In this document: positions 41,593-52,049 of the stretch, in pieces
How positions within the stretch are numbered: position 1 is the stretch's first letter
How the letters are laid out: each line of letters begins with the position of its first letter
NCBI GenBank assembly: GCA_044376575.1
Contig: JBILKR010000002.1
Location: forward strand, 62,001 to 126,000
Origin: BA4 sp044376575
Lineage (GTDB): Bacteria > Bacteroidota > Bacteroidia > CAIKAF01
Direction of reading: 5' to 3'
DNA length: 64,000 nucleotides
Made by a program: the position numbers and the translations under genes
The notes under the pieces: model-generated
Seen by the model: the letters and a program-made list of their open reading frames with translations, nothing else
Databases searched by the model: none
Told to the model about the DNA's origin: nothing

Positions 41593-44500
41593 TTATTTTA
41601 CAAGTTCAATAAATCCTTTATAAACAACCCCATTTGGTTCTAATTGCAGATTATAGAAATAAGTTCCGTCAGTCAATACATTTCCAACAATAACTGGTCC
41701 CCTGTTGCTTTGACCAACCCATTCATTTTGATATGGGGCAGATTCATACACAACATCTCCCCAGCGATTTAAAATAAATAAGCGGTTGCTTGGATACTTC
41801 TCAATGCCTTCAACAATCCAAGTGTCATTATATCCATCTCCGTTAGGAGTAATACCGCCTGGCAAGACAATTTCATCCGCAGGAATAACAGTTATATTAA
41901 TAGTTGCGGTGTCACAAACGCTGGCACACTCATCAGAACATGTAACGTATTGTATCAAATCGTTTCCGGTATAACCAGGATCCGGAACATAAACCAGTTG
42001 ATCTCCTGATTGCTGAACATTCCCGTTAAATGGACCTGAAATAATCGTCACTCCGGCTGACCCAATATCATTCAATAATGGTTCTATTGTAACAGCATCA
42101 GGTTGTTTAACGGATACATTGTCGTTAATTGCATCTATTGTTTGATATGTTACAGGAACAGTAAGTGTAGTAGTACAACCATCAATAGATGTTGCAGTAA
42201 CAACATAGCTTCCTGTTTGATCATTGAGTATAGTCAATGTATCTCCTATAGTTCCGTCACTCCAACTATATGTGTTTGCACCACTAGCAACAAGCACTGT
42301 GCCTGATCCAGGACAGATTTCGTTATCTCCGGATACAGTTACAACAGGGCTGGAATTGATTGTCAGCACCAGCTGAATAATACTATCGCATCCAGCAATA
42401 TTCGTTAGTGTATCTGAATAGTTTCCACTTTCAGAATATGTTGAATTATTCACAGGCCAGGTATAATTATCGCAAGCACTAATGACCTCCGTAATGATAG
42501 TACTTTGTAGAATTGTCAGATTAAGCGTTAGAATTGAATCACAACCGTAAACATTGGTCAACGTGTCCACATAGTTACCACTAGCCGTATAGGTTTGACT
42601 ATTAACCGGCCATGTGTAGGTGTCACAAATTACTACAGATGCAGTTGCTGAAGTAGAAGGATTTACCACAATTACTTCAGGTGTTGATGAAGCGGTACAG
42701 TTAAATGCATTAGATACTGTTACCTGGTACGTACCTGATTGAGTAATATTAATGGACTGTGTTGTAAATCCATTACTCCACAAATAAGTGTCCCCATTTG
42801 AAGATGTAAGCGAAACAAAGTCTCCATCACAGAATGTTGTTGGCCCAGATGCTGTAATTACAGCTGTTGGTACAGGATTAACAATAACAGCCGTTGATGT
42901 TGATGTTGATGAACAACTTGACCCGTTTGTAACAGTGACAATATAACTTCCGGCCTGAGTTGCAGTAATGCTTTGTGTTGTTGATCCGTCGCTCCATAAA
43001 TAGGCATCACCCGGACTTGATGTAAGAATTACATTATCTCCCTGACATAAAGTCGTAGGACCCGAAGCAAATATATTTGCAGAAGGATAACTTACATTAG
43101 TTACGTTAATGGCTGTTGAATTAGATGAGCAACCGTTAATATCAGTAATAGTAACTGAATAGTTTCCTGGAGTTGAAACAGTTATGCTTTGAGCTGTAGA
43201 TCCGTTGCTCCAGAAATAAGAAAATCCTGGGGTTGCAGTTGCCGACAAGGTAACATTACTTCCCGTACATATGTTTGTTGGCCCCGATGATGTGATTGCT
43301 GCAGCGGGCAAAGCATTCACTGTTACAACCATTGGCGATGCCGATGATGTACAGTTATTAGCACTGGTAACAGTAACTACATAATTGCCCGATTGATAAA
43401 CGGTAATAGATTGTGTTGTTGCTCCGTTATTCCATAAATACGATGAGGCCGAAGAAGCCGTTAATGTTACGCTATCGCCAACACAAACGGATGTTGGTCC
43501 GGATGAGAAAATAGATGCAGATGGAATAGGATTAACCACTACAGATGTAATTGAAGAGGCTGAAGAACAATTATTGGCATTGGTAACAGTAACAATATAA
43601 TTTCCTGCCACACCAACATTTATACTTTGTGTAGTTGCTCCTGTACTCCATAAATAAGATGTACCGGTTGTTGCAGTCAATGTTACAGTATCTCCCTGAC
43701 ATAGATTGGTAGATCCTGAAGGGGTAATGGTTGTGTTGGGTAAATTATACACATTCACAATCATCATTGGAGAAAACGCAGAACAATTGTTCGCATTGGT
43801 AATATTTACATTATAATTCCCTCCTTGTGATACTGTGATACTTTGTGTTGTTGCTCCATTGCTCCATAAATAAGAAGATGCAGGTGAAGAGGTAAGAGTA
43901 ACAGTACTACCCTGACAAATATTGGTTGGACCAGAAGGAGTAATGGAAGCGGTAGGTGCTGCATTTACAGTAATGGTAGTTGGTGTCGAAATAGAAGAAC
44001 AACCATTTGCATTGGTAACGGTAACGTTATAGTTGCCACTTTGGTTTACTGTAATGCTTTGTGTCGTAGCCCCGGTACTCCAGAAATAAGAAGATCCGGC
44101 TGTAGCTGTTAAAGTAACAAAACCGCCTTGACAGAATGATGTCGGTCCGGAAGGAGTTATATTTACTGTTGGTAATGGATTTACATTAACGCCTGTAACC
44201 AGTGATGTCGCAGAACAATTATTGGCATTTGTAACAGTAACACTATAGTTTCCTGCAGTAGATACTGTAATACTTTGTGTTGTAGCGCCGGTGTTCCATA
44301 AATAAGATGAACCAGGCGATGCACTTAATGTTACATTGTTCCCATTACAAAATAGTGTAGGCCCAGACGGGCTGATGATTGCCTGTGGAAGAGATTGAAC
44401 AGTTATACTAGTTCCAGGAGAGGTTGCAGAACAGTTGTTAGCATTGGTTACTGTAACTGAATATGTTCCCGACTGGGAAACAGTAATGCTTTGAGATGAT

Positions 44501-47500
44501 GCTCCGTTACTCCACTGATATGTAGCACCGGGCGATGCAGTTAATATTACATCTCCGCCCTGACAGAAAGTTGTTGGACCAGAAGCAGTAATACTTGCTA
44601 CCGGTGCAGTATTAACGGCAATCGCCATTACTAGAGAAGCCGAAGTACAATTGTTTGCATTGGTAACAACTACACTATAATTTCCGGCTTGATTAACAGT
44701 AATACTTTGAGATGTGGCAGCATTGCTCCACACATAAGAAGATCCGGTAGATGCTGTTAAGGTTACACTTCCTCCCTGACAAAAAGTAGTTGGTCCTGAT
44801 GGTGTAATCACAGCATTTGGTAAGCTGAATACAGTAACTGCCATAGGTAATGATGTAGAAGAACAGTTATTGGCATTTGTTTCTGTTACTGTATAATTTC
44901 CTGATTGCGTAACAGTAATACTTGCTGCGGTCGATCCGTTGCTCCACAAATAAGAAGTTGCTCCGGGAGGGGCATTTAGTGTTACACTTCCTCCCTGACA
45001 GAATGTTGTAGAGCCTGATGGAGATATGATTGTATTGGGTAAAGCGTTCACAACAACACTAACCGGAGCCGAACTTGTAGAGCAACCATTTGCATTTGTT
45101 ACTGTGACGGTATAATTACCACTTTGAATAACATTAATACTTTGTGTTGTAGCTCCGTTACTCCACAAATAAGATGATGAAGTAGATGCAATCAAGGTTA
45201 CATTGCCCCCCTGGCAGAAGGTTGTGGGACCCGATGTTGAAACAGTTACTGTAGGTAAACTATTTACAATTACTGGAACAACAGACGAAGAAGATTGACA
45301 ATTGCTGGCATTTGTAACAATTACATTATAATTGCCGGTTTGATTGACGGTAATGCTTTGCGTTGTAGCCCCATTACTCCACAAATACGAAGTTCCTGGT
45401 GTTGCTGATAAGGTTACATTTCCTCCCTGACAGAAGGTTGTGGGTCCGGATGGAGTTATGTTTGATGTGGGTAAAGGATTAACTAAAACATTGGTTGATG
45501 GTGTTGCTGAAGAACATCCGTTAGCATCAGTGGCTACTACACTGAAATTACCACTTTGAGTTACAGTGATGGATTGTGTTGTAGCTCCATTACTCCATAA
45601 AAATGAAGTACCACCGGAAGCAGTTAAAATCACATTGCTTCCTTGACAGAAAGTCGTAGGCCCGGATGGTGTAATTGCAATTACAGGAAGTGGATTCACA
45701 ACTACAGCAACTGCACCAGAAGTTGTAGAACAGCCGTTTACATTTGTTATCGTTACACTATAATTTCCTGCCTGATTAACGGTAATGGATTGAGTTGTTG
45801 CTCCGTTACTCCATAAAAACCCGCTACCGGCAGAAGCGTTTAGCGTTACATTATTTCCCTGACAGAAGGTAGTTGGTCCGGAAGCGGTAATTGATGCTGC
45901 TTGCTGAGAGCTAACAACCACTGATGTAGGTGAAGATGCTGATGAACAGCCACTGGCATTGGTTACCACTACACTGTAACTTCCGCCTTGCGTTACTGTT
46001 ATACTTTGTGTTGTTGCGCCGGTGCTCCAAAAATATGTATTACCTACTGATGAAGTTAGTGTCACACTGCCCCCCTGACAGAAAGTAGTTGGACCAGAAG
46101 CCGTAATTGAAGCTGTTGGCAGGGAGTTTACGGTAACTCCTGTAACCTGTGATGCAGATGAGCATCCTGCAGCACTGGTTACAATTACGCTATAATTACC
46201 TGCTTGACTTACAGTGATGCTTTGAGATGTAGATCCATCACTCCATAAATAACTTGAACCAGAAGTTGCTGTTAATGTTACATTACTTCCCTGACAAAAA
46301 GTAGTTGGTCCTGAAGCAGAAATTGTAACAACAGGTAATGTATTCACAACAACTGCCGTTACAGCTGATGATGAAGAACAGTTATTGGCATTGGTTACGG
46401 TAACAAAATAGTTGCCTGATTGTGAAACAGAAATACTTTGACTTGTAGAACCATCACTCCATTGATAAGAAGATCCAAGTGATGCTGTTAATGTAACAGC
46501 ACTTCCCTGACAGAAAGTAGTAGGTCCAGAGGGTGTAATGGATGCGGCGGGTAATGTATTTACAAACACAGCTGTTGCAAGCGATGCCGATGTACAACCA
46601 GATGCATTAGTAACAGTAACACTGTAATTTCCTGCTTGAGTAACGGTTAAAGTTTGAGAGGTAGCTCCATTACTCCATAAATATGATGATCCTGCTGAGG
46701 CTGTTAGCACTACATTTCCTCCCTGACAAAAAGTGGTTGGCCCTGATGGTGAAATGATTGCTGATGGCGATGGATTAACAGTGACCAAAGTTGGTTGCGA
46801 CGTAGATGAACAGTTATTTGCATTAGTAACGGTTACACTATAATTCCCGGAAGAGGAAACTGTAATTGCTTGTGTTGTTGCTCCATTACTCCATAGGTAT
46901 GATGCTCCTGAAGAAGCCGTTAGAGTTACACTTCCACCCTGACAAAAAGTAGTTGGACCGGAAGCAGTAATACTTACAGAAGGTAAAGGATTTACAGTAA
47001 TAGCGGTAGCTAATGAAGCCGATGTACAATTATTGGCATCTGTTACAGTTACTGTATAATTACCGGAAGTATTAACAGTTACATCTTGTGTTGTTGATCC
47101 GTTACTCCATAAATAAGATGAACCGGGAGATGCAGTTAAAGTTACGCTGCCTCCCTGACAAAATGTAGTCATTCCGGATGGTGTAATCGTTGACGTTGGA
47201 GGAGTATTTACTGTTACTAAGGTTGCTGCTGAAGCAGAAGTACAATTATTCGCATTGGTTACAGTTACAACATAATTCCCTGATTGATTAATCGTTACAT
47301 TTTGAGATGTCGCACCATTACTCCATAAATATGCGGTTCCCGGGGATGCTGATAGTGTTACATTTCCCCCCTGACAGAATGTTGTTGGTCCTGAAGCAAA
47401 AATTGTAGATGTGGGTAAACTATTTACAGTAATTGCTGTAACTGGGGTAGAAGAAGAACAGTTGTTGGCATTGGTTACCGTAACCTGGTAATTCCCTGCT

Positions 47501-48810
47501 TGTGTTGTATTAATGGTTTGTGTCGTTGCTCCAGTACTCCAGAGATAACCCGTTCCGGCTGTTGCTGAAAGGGATACACTACTTCCCTGACAAAAAGTGG
47601 TAGGCCCAGATGGTGTAATGGAAACCGTGGGTAATGCACTAACGGTTACTGTTGAAACCGGAGAAGATGATGAGCAATTATTCGCATTGGTTACCGTAAC
47701 TGTATAATTACCGGTGGTGCTTACTGTAATATTTTGCGATGTAGCGCCATTACTCCACAAATACGAAGTTCCCGAAGTAGCTGATAAAGTAACATTTCCG
47801 CCCTGACAGAACGATGTTGGGCCTGAGGGTGAAATGGTAACCACAGGCAATGGATTAACTGTAACTGATGTTGCAGTTGAAGTATATATGCATCCAGAAG
47901 CATTGGTTACCTGAACGGTATAATTCCCTGATTGAGTCACATTAATACTTTGTGTGGTTGCACCATTACTCCATAAATAAGTAGATGCTGTTGAACTTGT
48001 TAATGTTACTGAACCTCCCTGACAAAAGGTTGTGGGCCCGTTCGCAGTAATAGTAGGCGTAAAACAATTGGTTGTGGACTGATTATATAAATTTTGTACT
48101 TCACACAATGTTATCTCTCTGTTGTAAAAGGCAATATCATCCAAATCTCCCTCATAAAAGTCTCCTCCTGATGGGTTTGTTCTTCTTCCCAATTGAATAG
48201 GAATCAAATTGTTGTTAAGATTAAAGTTATTGTATGGGTAAGTTGCAAAAAGAGTACCATTAAAATACCATTTTACCTGACCATTATTTCTTACAAGCAC
48301 AATATGATGCCAAACATTGTTATTTACAACTGGTCCTAAGTGATTGTTTTGGGTTGGCCCTCCCCAGTTACCGTGTTTAAAATAAAGTCTTCCCCCCTGC
48401 CCCATATAAATCAACCAGTCTTCAGGGAATGGCGGACCATTGGTTTCCCGAGAAATAACATCTGCAATATTATTGTTAGGATAAATTTGAGTTTCATTCA
48501 TAGTATTGCGAATCCAGAATGAAATAGAAAATGTATTTAGAATTCCAATAAATGTACCCAAATTAATTACATCATTATTCCCATCAAATCTGTAAGCCGA
48601 GTTCGCTGTTCCAAATCTGTTTGGAATCAATTGAACACCACCATTTTGATTTCCGTTATTTCCCAATCCGGTAGAGTCAATCATGTTCCCTGTAAAAGGA
48701 TACCAGGCTCTCAAACCACAGTTAGATACAAAAGGCGGAATATTTTGTGAATTAATTTTACTAATTCCAAAAAATAAAATAACAAACAATGCAAAAATTC
48801 TAACACTCAT
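41593..48810 (-). CDS. Giant SprB-like adhesin with type B (gliding motility-associated) C-terminal domain
   Basis: 2405 residues. Signal peptide (MSVRIFALFVILFFGISKIN), a LamG/concanavalin-like domain at about 27-245 (LRAWYPFTGNMIDSTG to DDIAFYNREITL), then 25 ~72-residue Ig-like modules starting SGPTTFCQGG. After these come two CDTYTWPVNSQTYTASG-type modules, a divergent Ig module (GDNEICPGSGTVLVASG) and a cadherin-like domain (NDIGSAGVTIISGPFNG). The final ~90 residues are a gliding motility-associated domain: LPGGITPNGDGYNDTWIVEG, FILNRWGDVVYES, then FYNLQLEPNGVVYKGFIELV. Type B cargo of this kind is mobile on the surface of gliding relatives or acts as a fixed adhesin. Partnered with the adjacent PorP/SprF-like protein. 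Confidence 0.94.
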   Translation of the reverse strand: MSVRIFALFVILFFGISKINSQNIPPFVSNCGLRAWYPFTGNMIDSTGLGNNGNQNGGVQLIPNRFGTANSAYRFDGNNDVINLGTFIGILNTFSISFWIRNTMNETQIYPNNNIADVISRETNGPPFPEDWLIYMGQGGRLYFKHGNWGGPTQNNHLGPVVNNNVWHHIVLVRNNGQVKWYFNGTLFATYPYNNFNLNNNLIPIQLGRRTNPSGGDFYEGDLDDIAFYNREITLCEVQNLYNQSTTNCFTPTITANGPTTFCQGGSVTLTSSTASTYLWSNGATTQSINVTQSGNYTVQVTNASGCIYTSTATSVTVNPLPVVTISPSGPTSFCQGGNVTLSATSGTSYLWSNGATSQNITVSTTGNYTVTVTNANNCSSSSPVSTVTVSALPTVSITPSGPTTFCQGSSVSLSATAGTGYLWSTGATTQTINTTQAGNYQVTVTNANNCSSSTPVTAITVNSLPTSTIFASGPTTFCQGGNVTLSASPGTAYLWSNGATSQNVTINQSGNYVVTVTNANNCTSASAATLVTVNTPPTSTITPSGMTTFCQGGSVTLTASPGSSYLWSNGSTTQDVTVNTSGNYTVTVTDANNCTSASLATAITVNPLPSVSITASGPTTFCQGGSVTLTASSGASYLWSNGATTQAITVSSSGNYSVTVTNANNCSSTSQPTLVTVNPSPSAIISPSGPTTFCQGGNVVLTASAGSSYLWSNGATSQTLTVTQAGNYSVTVTNASGCTSASLATAVFVNTLPAASITPSGPTTFCQGSAVTLTASLGSSYQWSDGSTSQSISVSQSGNYFVTVTNANNCSSSSAVTAVVVNTLPVVTISASGPTTFCQGSNVTLTATSGSSYLWSDGSTSQSITVSQAGNYSVIVTSAAGCSSASQVTGVTVNSLPTASITASGPTTFCQGGSVTLTSSVGNTYFWSTGATTQSITVTQGGSYSVVVTNASGCSSASSPTSVVVSSQQAASITASGPTTFCQGNNVTLNASAGSGFLWSNGATTQSITVNQAGNYSVTITNVNGCSTTSGAVAVVVNPLPVIAITPSGPTTFCQGSNVILTASGGTSFLWSNGATTQSITVTQSGNFSVVATDANGCSSATPSTNVLVNPLPTSNITPSGPTTFCQGGNVTLSATPGTSYLWSNGATTQSITVNQTGNYNVIVTNASNCQSSSSVVPVIVNSLPTVTVSTSGPTTFCQGGNVTLIASTSSSYLWSNGATTQSINVIQSGNYTVTVTNANGCSTSSAPVSVVVNALPNTIISPSGSTTFCQGGSVTLNAPPGATSYLWSNGSTAASITVTQSGNYTVTETNANNCSSTSLPMAVTVFSLPNAVITPSGPTTFCQGGSVTLTASTGSSYVWSNAATSQSITVNQAGNYSVVVTNANNCTSASLVMAIAVNTAPVASITASGPTTFCQGGDVILTASPGATYQWSNGASSQSITVSQSGTYSVTVTNANNCSATSPGTSITVQSLPQAIISPSGPTLFCNGNNVTLSASPGSSYLWNTGATTQSITVSTAGNYSVTVTNANNCSATSLVTGVNVNPLPTVNITPSGPTSFCQGGFVTLTATAGSSYFWSTGATTQSITVNQSGNYNVTVTNANGCSSISTPTTITVNAAPTASITPSGPTNICQGSTVTLTSSPASSYLWSNGATTQSITVSQGGNYNVNITNANNCSAFSPMMIVNVYNLPNTTITPSGSTNLCQGDTVTLTATTGTSYLWSTGATTQSINVGVAGNYIVTVTNANNCSSASSITSVVVNPIPSASIFSSGPTSVCVGDSVTLTASSASSYLWNNGATTQSITVYQSGNYVVTVTSANNCTSSASPMVVTVNALPAAAITSSGPTNICTGSNVTLSATATPGFSYFWSNGSTAQSITVSTPGNYSVTITDINGCSSNSTAINVTNVSYPSANIFASGPTTLCQGDNVILTSSPGDAYLWSDGSTTQSITATQAGSYIVTVTNGSSCSSTSTSTAVIVNPVPTAVITASGPTTFCDGDFVSLTSSNGDTYLWSNGFTTQSINITQSGTYQVTVSNAFNCTASSTPEVIVVNPSTSATASVVICDTYTWPVNSQTYTASGNYVDTLTNVYGCDSILTLNLTILQSTIITEVISACDNYTWPVNNSTYSESGNYSDTLTNIAGCDSIIQLVLTINSSPVVTVSGDNEICPGSGTVLVASGANTYSWSDGTIGDTLTILNDQTGSYVVTATSIDGCTTTLTVPVTYQTIDAINDNVSVKQPDAVTIEPLLNDIGSAGVTIISGPFNGNVQQSGDQLVYVPDPGYTGNDLIQYVTCSDECASVCDTATINITVIPADEIVLPGGITPNGDGYNDTWIVEGIEKYPSNRLFILNRWGDVVYESAPYQNEWVGQSNRGPVIVGNVLTDGTYFYNLQLEPNGVVYKGFIELVK
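42655..48058 (-). repeat. 25 coding repeats of ~216 bp (Ig-like modules)
   Basis: Twenty-five consecutive in-frame units of about 72 codons in the adhesin gene. Key blocks are SGPTTFCQGG, SSYLWSNGATTQSITVxQSG and VTVTNANNCSS. The last eight units near the C-terminal side (plus-strand 42655-44400) vary more in the Cys-Gln-Gly part. Synonymous differences between units are frequent, so at DNA level the array is not a simple recent tandem expansion. Boundaries are approximate. Confidence 0.92.
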
Positions 48811-48944
48811 ATCGGAGATTTTAATTCATTATAAAGTTGATGAATAACAATAACTTTTGGGATTTCGAATTTATACTAATTATTTGTTAAAATGAATAGT
48901 ACAATAGCAATTTAAAAAAATATTAAGAGTAGATCAATATTGGT

Positions 48945-48952
48945 CAAATATA
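48945..48952 (-). promoter_or_regulatory. Possible -7 promoter element for the adhesin operon
   Basis: TATATTTG on the minus strand, exact TAnnTTTG, but 134 nt before the start codon. It is the only exact match in the 170-bp spacer (48811-48980), which otherwise shows nothing. Confidence 0.3.
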
Positions 48953-48980
48953 AAATACAGAATACCAAATACATATAAAT

Positions 48981-51900
48981 CTAAAGTGAAAGAGAGAAAT
49001 CATGTGCGCCCCTTGTTAAATTTGGATTATAGCACGGATCGTCATCAATGTATTTTTGCCATCTAATTTTAAACTTATTCAACTCGCTGATATGCCTTTC
49101 ATAAGATTCTTTACTCATGTGTGGATGACCTCGAGTTAGAGACTCATAGTGATATAATTCCACATGTGGTAGATAGACATTATTAAGTCCTGAATCTTTT
49201 AATCGCAGACAAAAATCCACGTCGTTATATTCAACTTCAAAATTTTCATCAAACCCTTTGAGCTCAAGATATTTTTGTTTCTCTACCATCAGGCATGCAG
49301 CTGTAATGGCGCTATAATTATTAATGCTTTGAATGTAATTAAAATAACCGGCCTCATCCTTATGTGCACCGACAAATGTGTGACCTGCAATTCCTCCCAA
49401 TCCAATCACCACACCGGCATGTTGTATGGTGTCATTAAAATATAAAAGTTTTACCCCTACAGCTCCAATAGATTTTCGCTGAGCCTGTTCCATCATGGCT
49501 TCCATCCAGTCGGATGTAATTACTTCAGTATCGTTGTTCAGCAATACAATGTAATCTCCGGTTGACTTTTCAACGCCGGCATTCACAAGTTTTGAAAAAT
49601 TAAATGGGATATTATAATCAAACCAATTGAATTGATCAGGATATGTTTTTTTGTATTTGTTTAGTATATCAAACAGGCTTTTTTCAGTGCTGTTATTATT
49701 TACAACAATTACCTCAAAATTATTCCATGACGACTTTTCAAAAATTGATTTGATGCAGGTTTCCAACACCTCTGCATTATCTTTATTCGGTATAATAATA
49801 GATACTTTCCCCGGATTAAGCAGCTGATAACGTATGCTGTACCCCCTGAATCCGGCAAGGAATCCAACTGTTGCCGGTTCTCCTCTTTTTGCCAAACTTT
49901 CGGTTAATGCTTTTTGTGCGGCATGATAAGCATAAGGTTTTGCTTCTTCGCTTCTTGCAGCAGATGCCTGATGTATTCTCCAGTGATAAAGCACTTTTGG
50001 AATATGTGTTATTCTTTGTGTTTTTTCTGTAAATCGTAGCAACATATCATAATCCTGACTGCCTTCAAATCCAACCCTGAAACCTCCTATTTCTTTTAAA
50101 ATACTTGTTCTGCAAACAACCACATGTCCTAAATAATTTCTGGATGAAAAATGATCCGGACACCATTGTGGTTTAAAATGCGGTACACTATGCTGACCAT
50201 TTTCATCAACTTTATCTTCATCACTATATATTAAATCAGTTTCAATGTTTTGATTGATTGCATTTGCCACATGTACTAGGCAATCCTGTGTTAGTATATC
50301 ATCATGATCAAGCAATAGTGTATATTCTCCTGTTGTTAGCTCTAGAGCACTGTTGCTGCATTTTGAAATATGACCGTTTTCTTTTCGGAATACTGTTTTA
50401 ATTCGAAAATCTTTTTCAGCATATTCTTCAATAATTTTTTTAATTCTTTTATCGGTTGAAGCATCATCTGCAATACACAACTCCCAGTTTTCATAGATCT
50501 GACCTATAACTGAATTTAATGTTGCTTTAAAAAATTCAACAGGAGGATTATATACCGGCAGCAGAATGCTAATCAAAGGCTTATGTACAAATTGCTCGCA
50601 ATCTTTTTTATACTGTCTAAACTCTGCTTCTCTCGGGAAATTCCTCATCATCCACTGCTGGTATGGATCAGAGGCAACACTTGCAGAATGAAGCTGTGAT
50701 ATAGGAATAATGCGAACGGGAACTTCTTCTAACCATAAATACAGTGTCCTGAAAATTTTCTTGAAAAAACGCCGCATTATGATTTGTCCTTTGCCGAATA
50801 AAAAGAAAATGATTCTTTTTATTAACCCAAGTCCCGGGATTCCTTTTCCTCTTTTCCCTGCACTTCGGAATAGCCCTTTCATTTTATAAAAGTTTTTACG
50901 AAGCTTCCAGGTTTTTGAGTTTTCTATTTTTTGAATCCGCTGCTCGTATTGTTGAATTAATACTGATAACTGATTGGCATAGTTTTTCTGAATTTCAATA
51001 TCATTCTTTAGTGTATCAACTACACTTTGAAAGTTTTTGATTTCATTCGTATAGACATCAACAATTTTTTCTCTTTCTGTTTCGTGTAAACATTGAAGTT
51101 CGATTTCTCGCTGATGATGTATTTTTAGGATTTCTTCTCGCTCCGATTTCCAACCCGCTTCTATATTATTGATGTGGTTATCATAATTTTTGATAACGGT
51201 TTCCAGCTCTTTTTTTAAGCGATCTTCAATTGTTCTTAATTCAAATTGAAGAGAAGATATTTTATCATCAAATTCATCTTTTTTGGCCCCCTCCCAGTAT
51301 GCAATAATTGCATGTAAGGAAGCAATGGTTTCGTCCCAATATGATGAAAATAGTTTTTGATGTTTATGTACAATATGTAATACGGTGTTGTATCTGATTT
51401 CAGGATTAATACCACCTTTATTCCTTGATTTTACCTTTGTCCGATAGTAATAGAGCGGCTCAGAAATGTAGAAAAATTTGAAGCCCATCGTGTAAGCATT
51501 CAGCCAGAATTCCCAGTCTTCATATGCCAGTCCGTTCAAATCATTATCATATCCGCCAGCTCTGTCCCAAACTTCTTTTCGAAAAACAGCACAGGTATCA
51601 ATATAATTTCCTTTGAGCAGCTTGTTGATATTGAATTCTCCTGTTTTACGAATTCCTTCCTCTTCACCAAATAAAAATGCATCGGTATATACAATGGAAA
51701 TCTCTGCATTTTTATTGAGTATATCAATCGATTTGGCAATGAAATCAGGTGTGATTTTATTATCAGCATCAAGAGGAAGTATATATTTCCCTTTTGCTAA
51801 TTCTATTCCGGTATTTCTTGCATATGTTACACCCTGATGAGCCTGATGAACAACTTTAATGTCTGGTGAAAAGGTTGGTAAAATATTGATTGTTTCCGGA

Positions 51901-52049
51901 TCATCTGAACCGTCATCTACAACAATCACTTCAATAGCATATTTGTCATTTTTGAATGGAATAGAGTCTAAACAATCCACCAATGTCTTCCCGTCATTGT
52001 AACATGGAATGACAATACTAATATCCGGTGTTATTGTTTGATTTTTCAT
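48981..52049 (-). CDS. Triple-domain family 2 glycosyltransferase
   Basis: 1022 residues with three GT-A (family 2) domains. Domain 1 is at about 8-225 (DISIVIPCYNDGKTLVDCLD, VVDDGSDD, DADN). A charged coiled coil runs about 260-375. Domain 2 is at about 500-700 (LISILLPVYNPPVEFFKATL, LDHDD) and domain 3 at about 755-990 (VSIIIPNKDNAEVLETCIKS, LNNDTE, FDENFEVEYNDVDFCLRL). Such tandem enzymes extend surface polysaccharides by adding alternating sugars. Its start overlaps the ATPase gene by 4 bases (ATGA), so it is the last gene of a permease-ATPase-transferase operon for an exported glycan. Confidence 0.93.
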   Translation of the reverse strand: MKNQTITPDISIVIPCYNDGKTLVDCLDSIPFKNDKYAIEVIVVDDGSDDPETINILPTFSPDIKVVHQAHQGVTYARNTGIELAKGKYILPLDADNKITPDFIAKSIDILNKNAEISIVYTDAFLFGEEEGIRKTGEFNINKLLKGNYIDTCAVFRKEVWDRAGGYDNDLNGLAYEDWEFWLNAYTMGFKFFYISEPLYYYRTKVKSRNKGGINPEIRYNTVLHIVHKHQKLFSSYWDETIASLHAIIAYWEGAKKDEFDDKISSLQFELRTIEDRLKKELETVIKNYDNHINNIEAGWKSEREEILKIHHQREIELQCLHETEREKIVDVYTNEIKNFQSVVDTLKNDIEIQKNYANQLSVLIQQYEQRIQKIENSKTWKLRKNFYKMKGLFRSAGKRGKGIPGLGLIKRIIFFLFGKGQIIMRRFFKKIFRTLYLWLEEVPVRIIPISQLHSASVASDPYQQWMMRNFPREAEFRQYKKDCEQFVHKPLISILLPVYNPPVEFFKATLNSVIGQIYENWELCIADDASTDKRIKKIIEEYAEKDFRIKTVFRKENGHISKCSNSALELTTGEYTLLLDHDDILTQDCLVHVANAINQNIETDLIYSDEDKVDENGQHSVPHFKPQWCPDHFSSRNYLGHVVVCRTSILKEIGGFRVGFEGSQDYDMLLRFTEKTQRITHIPKVLYHWRIHQASAARSEEAKPYAYHAAQKALTESLAKRGEPATVGFLAGFRGYSIRYQLLNPGKVSIIIPNKDNAEVLETCIKSIFEKSSWNNFEVIVVNNNSTEKSLFDILNKYKKTYPDQFNWFDYNIPFNFSKLVNAGVEKSTGDYIVLLNNDTEVITSDWMEAMMEQAQRKSIGAVGVKLLYFNDTIQHAGVVIGLGGIAGHTFVGAHKDEAGYFNYIQSINNYSAITAACLMVEKQKYLELKGFDENFEVEYNDVDFCLRLKDSGLNNVYLPHVELYHYESLTRGHPHMSKESYERHISELNKFKIRWQKYIDDDPCYNPNLTRGAHDFSLSL

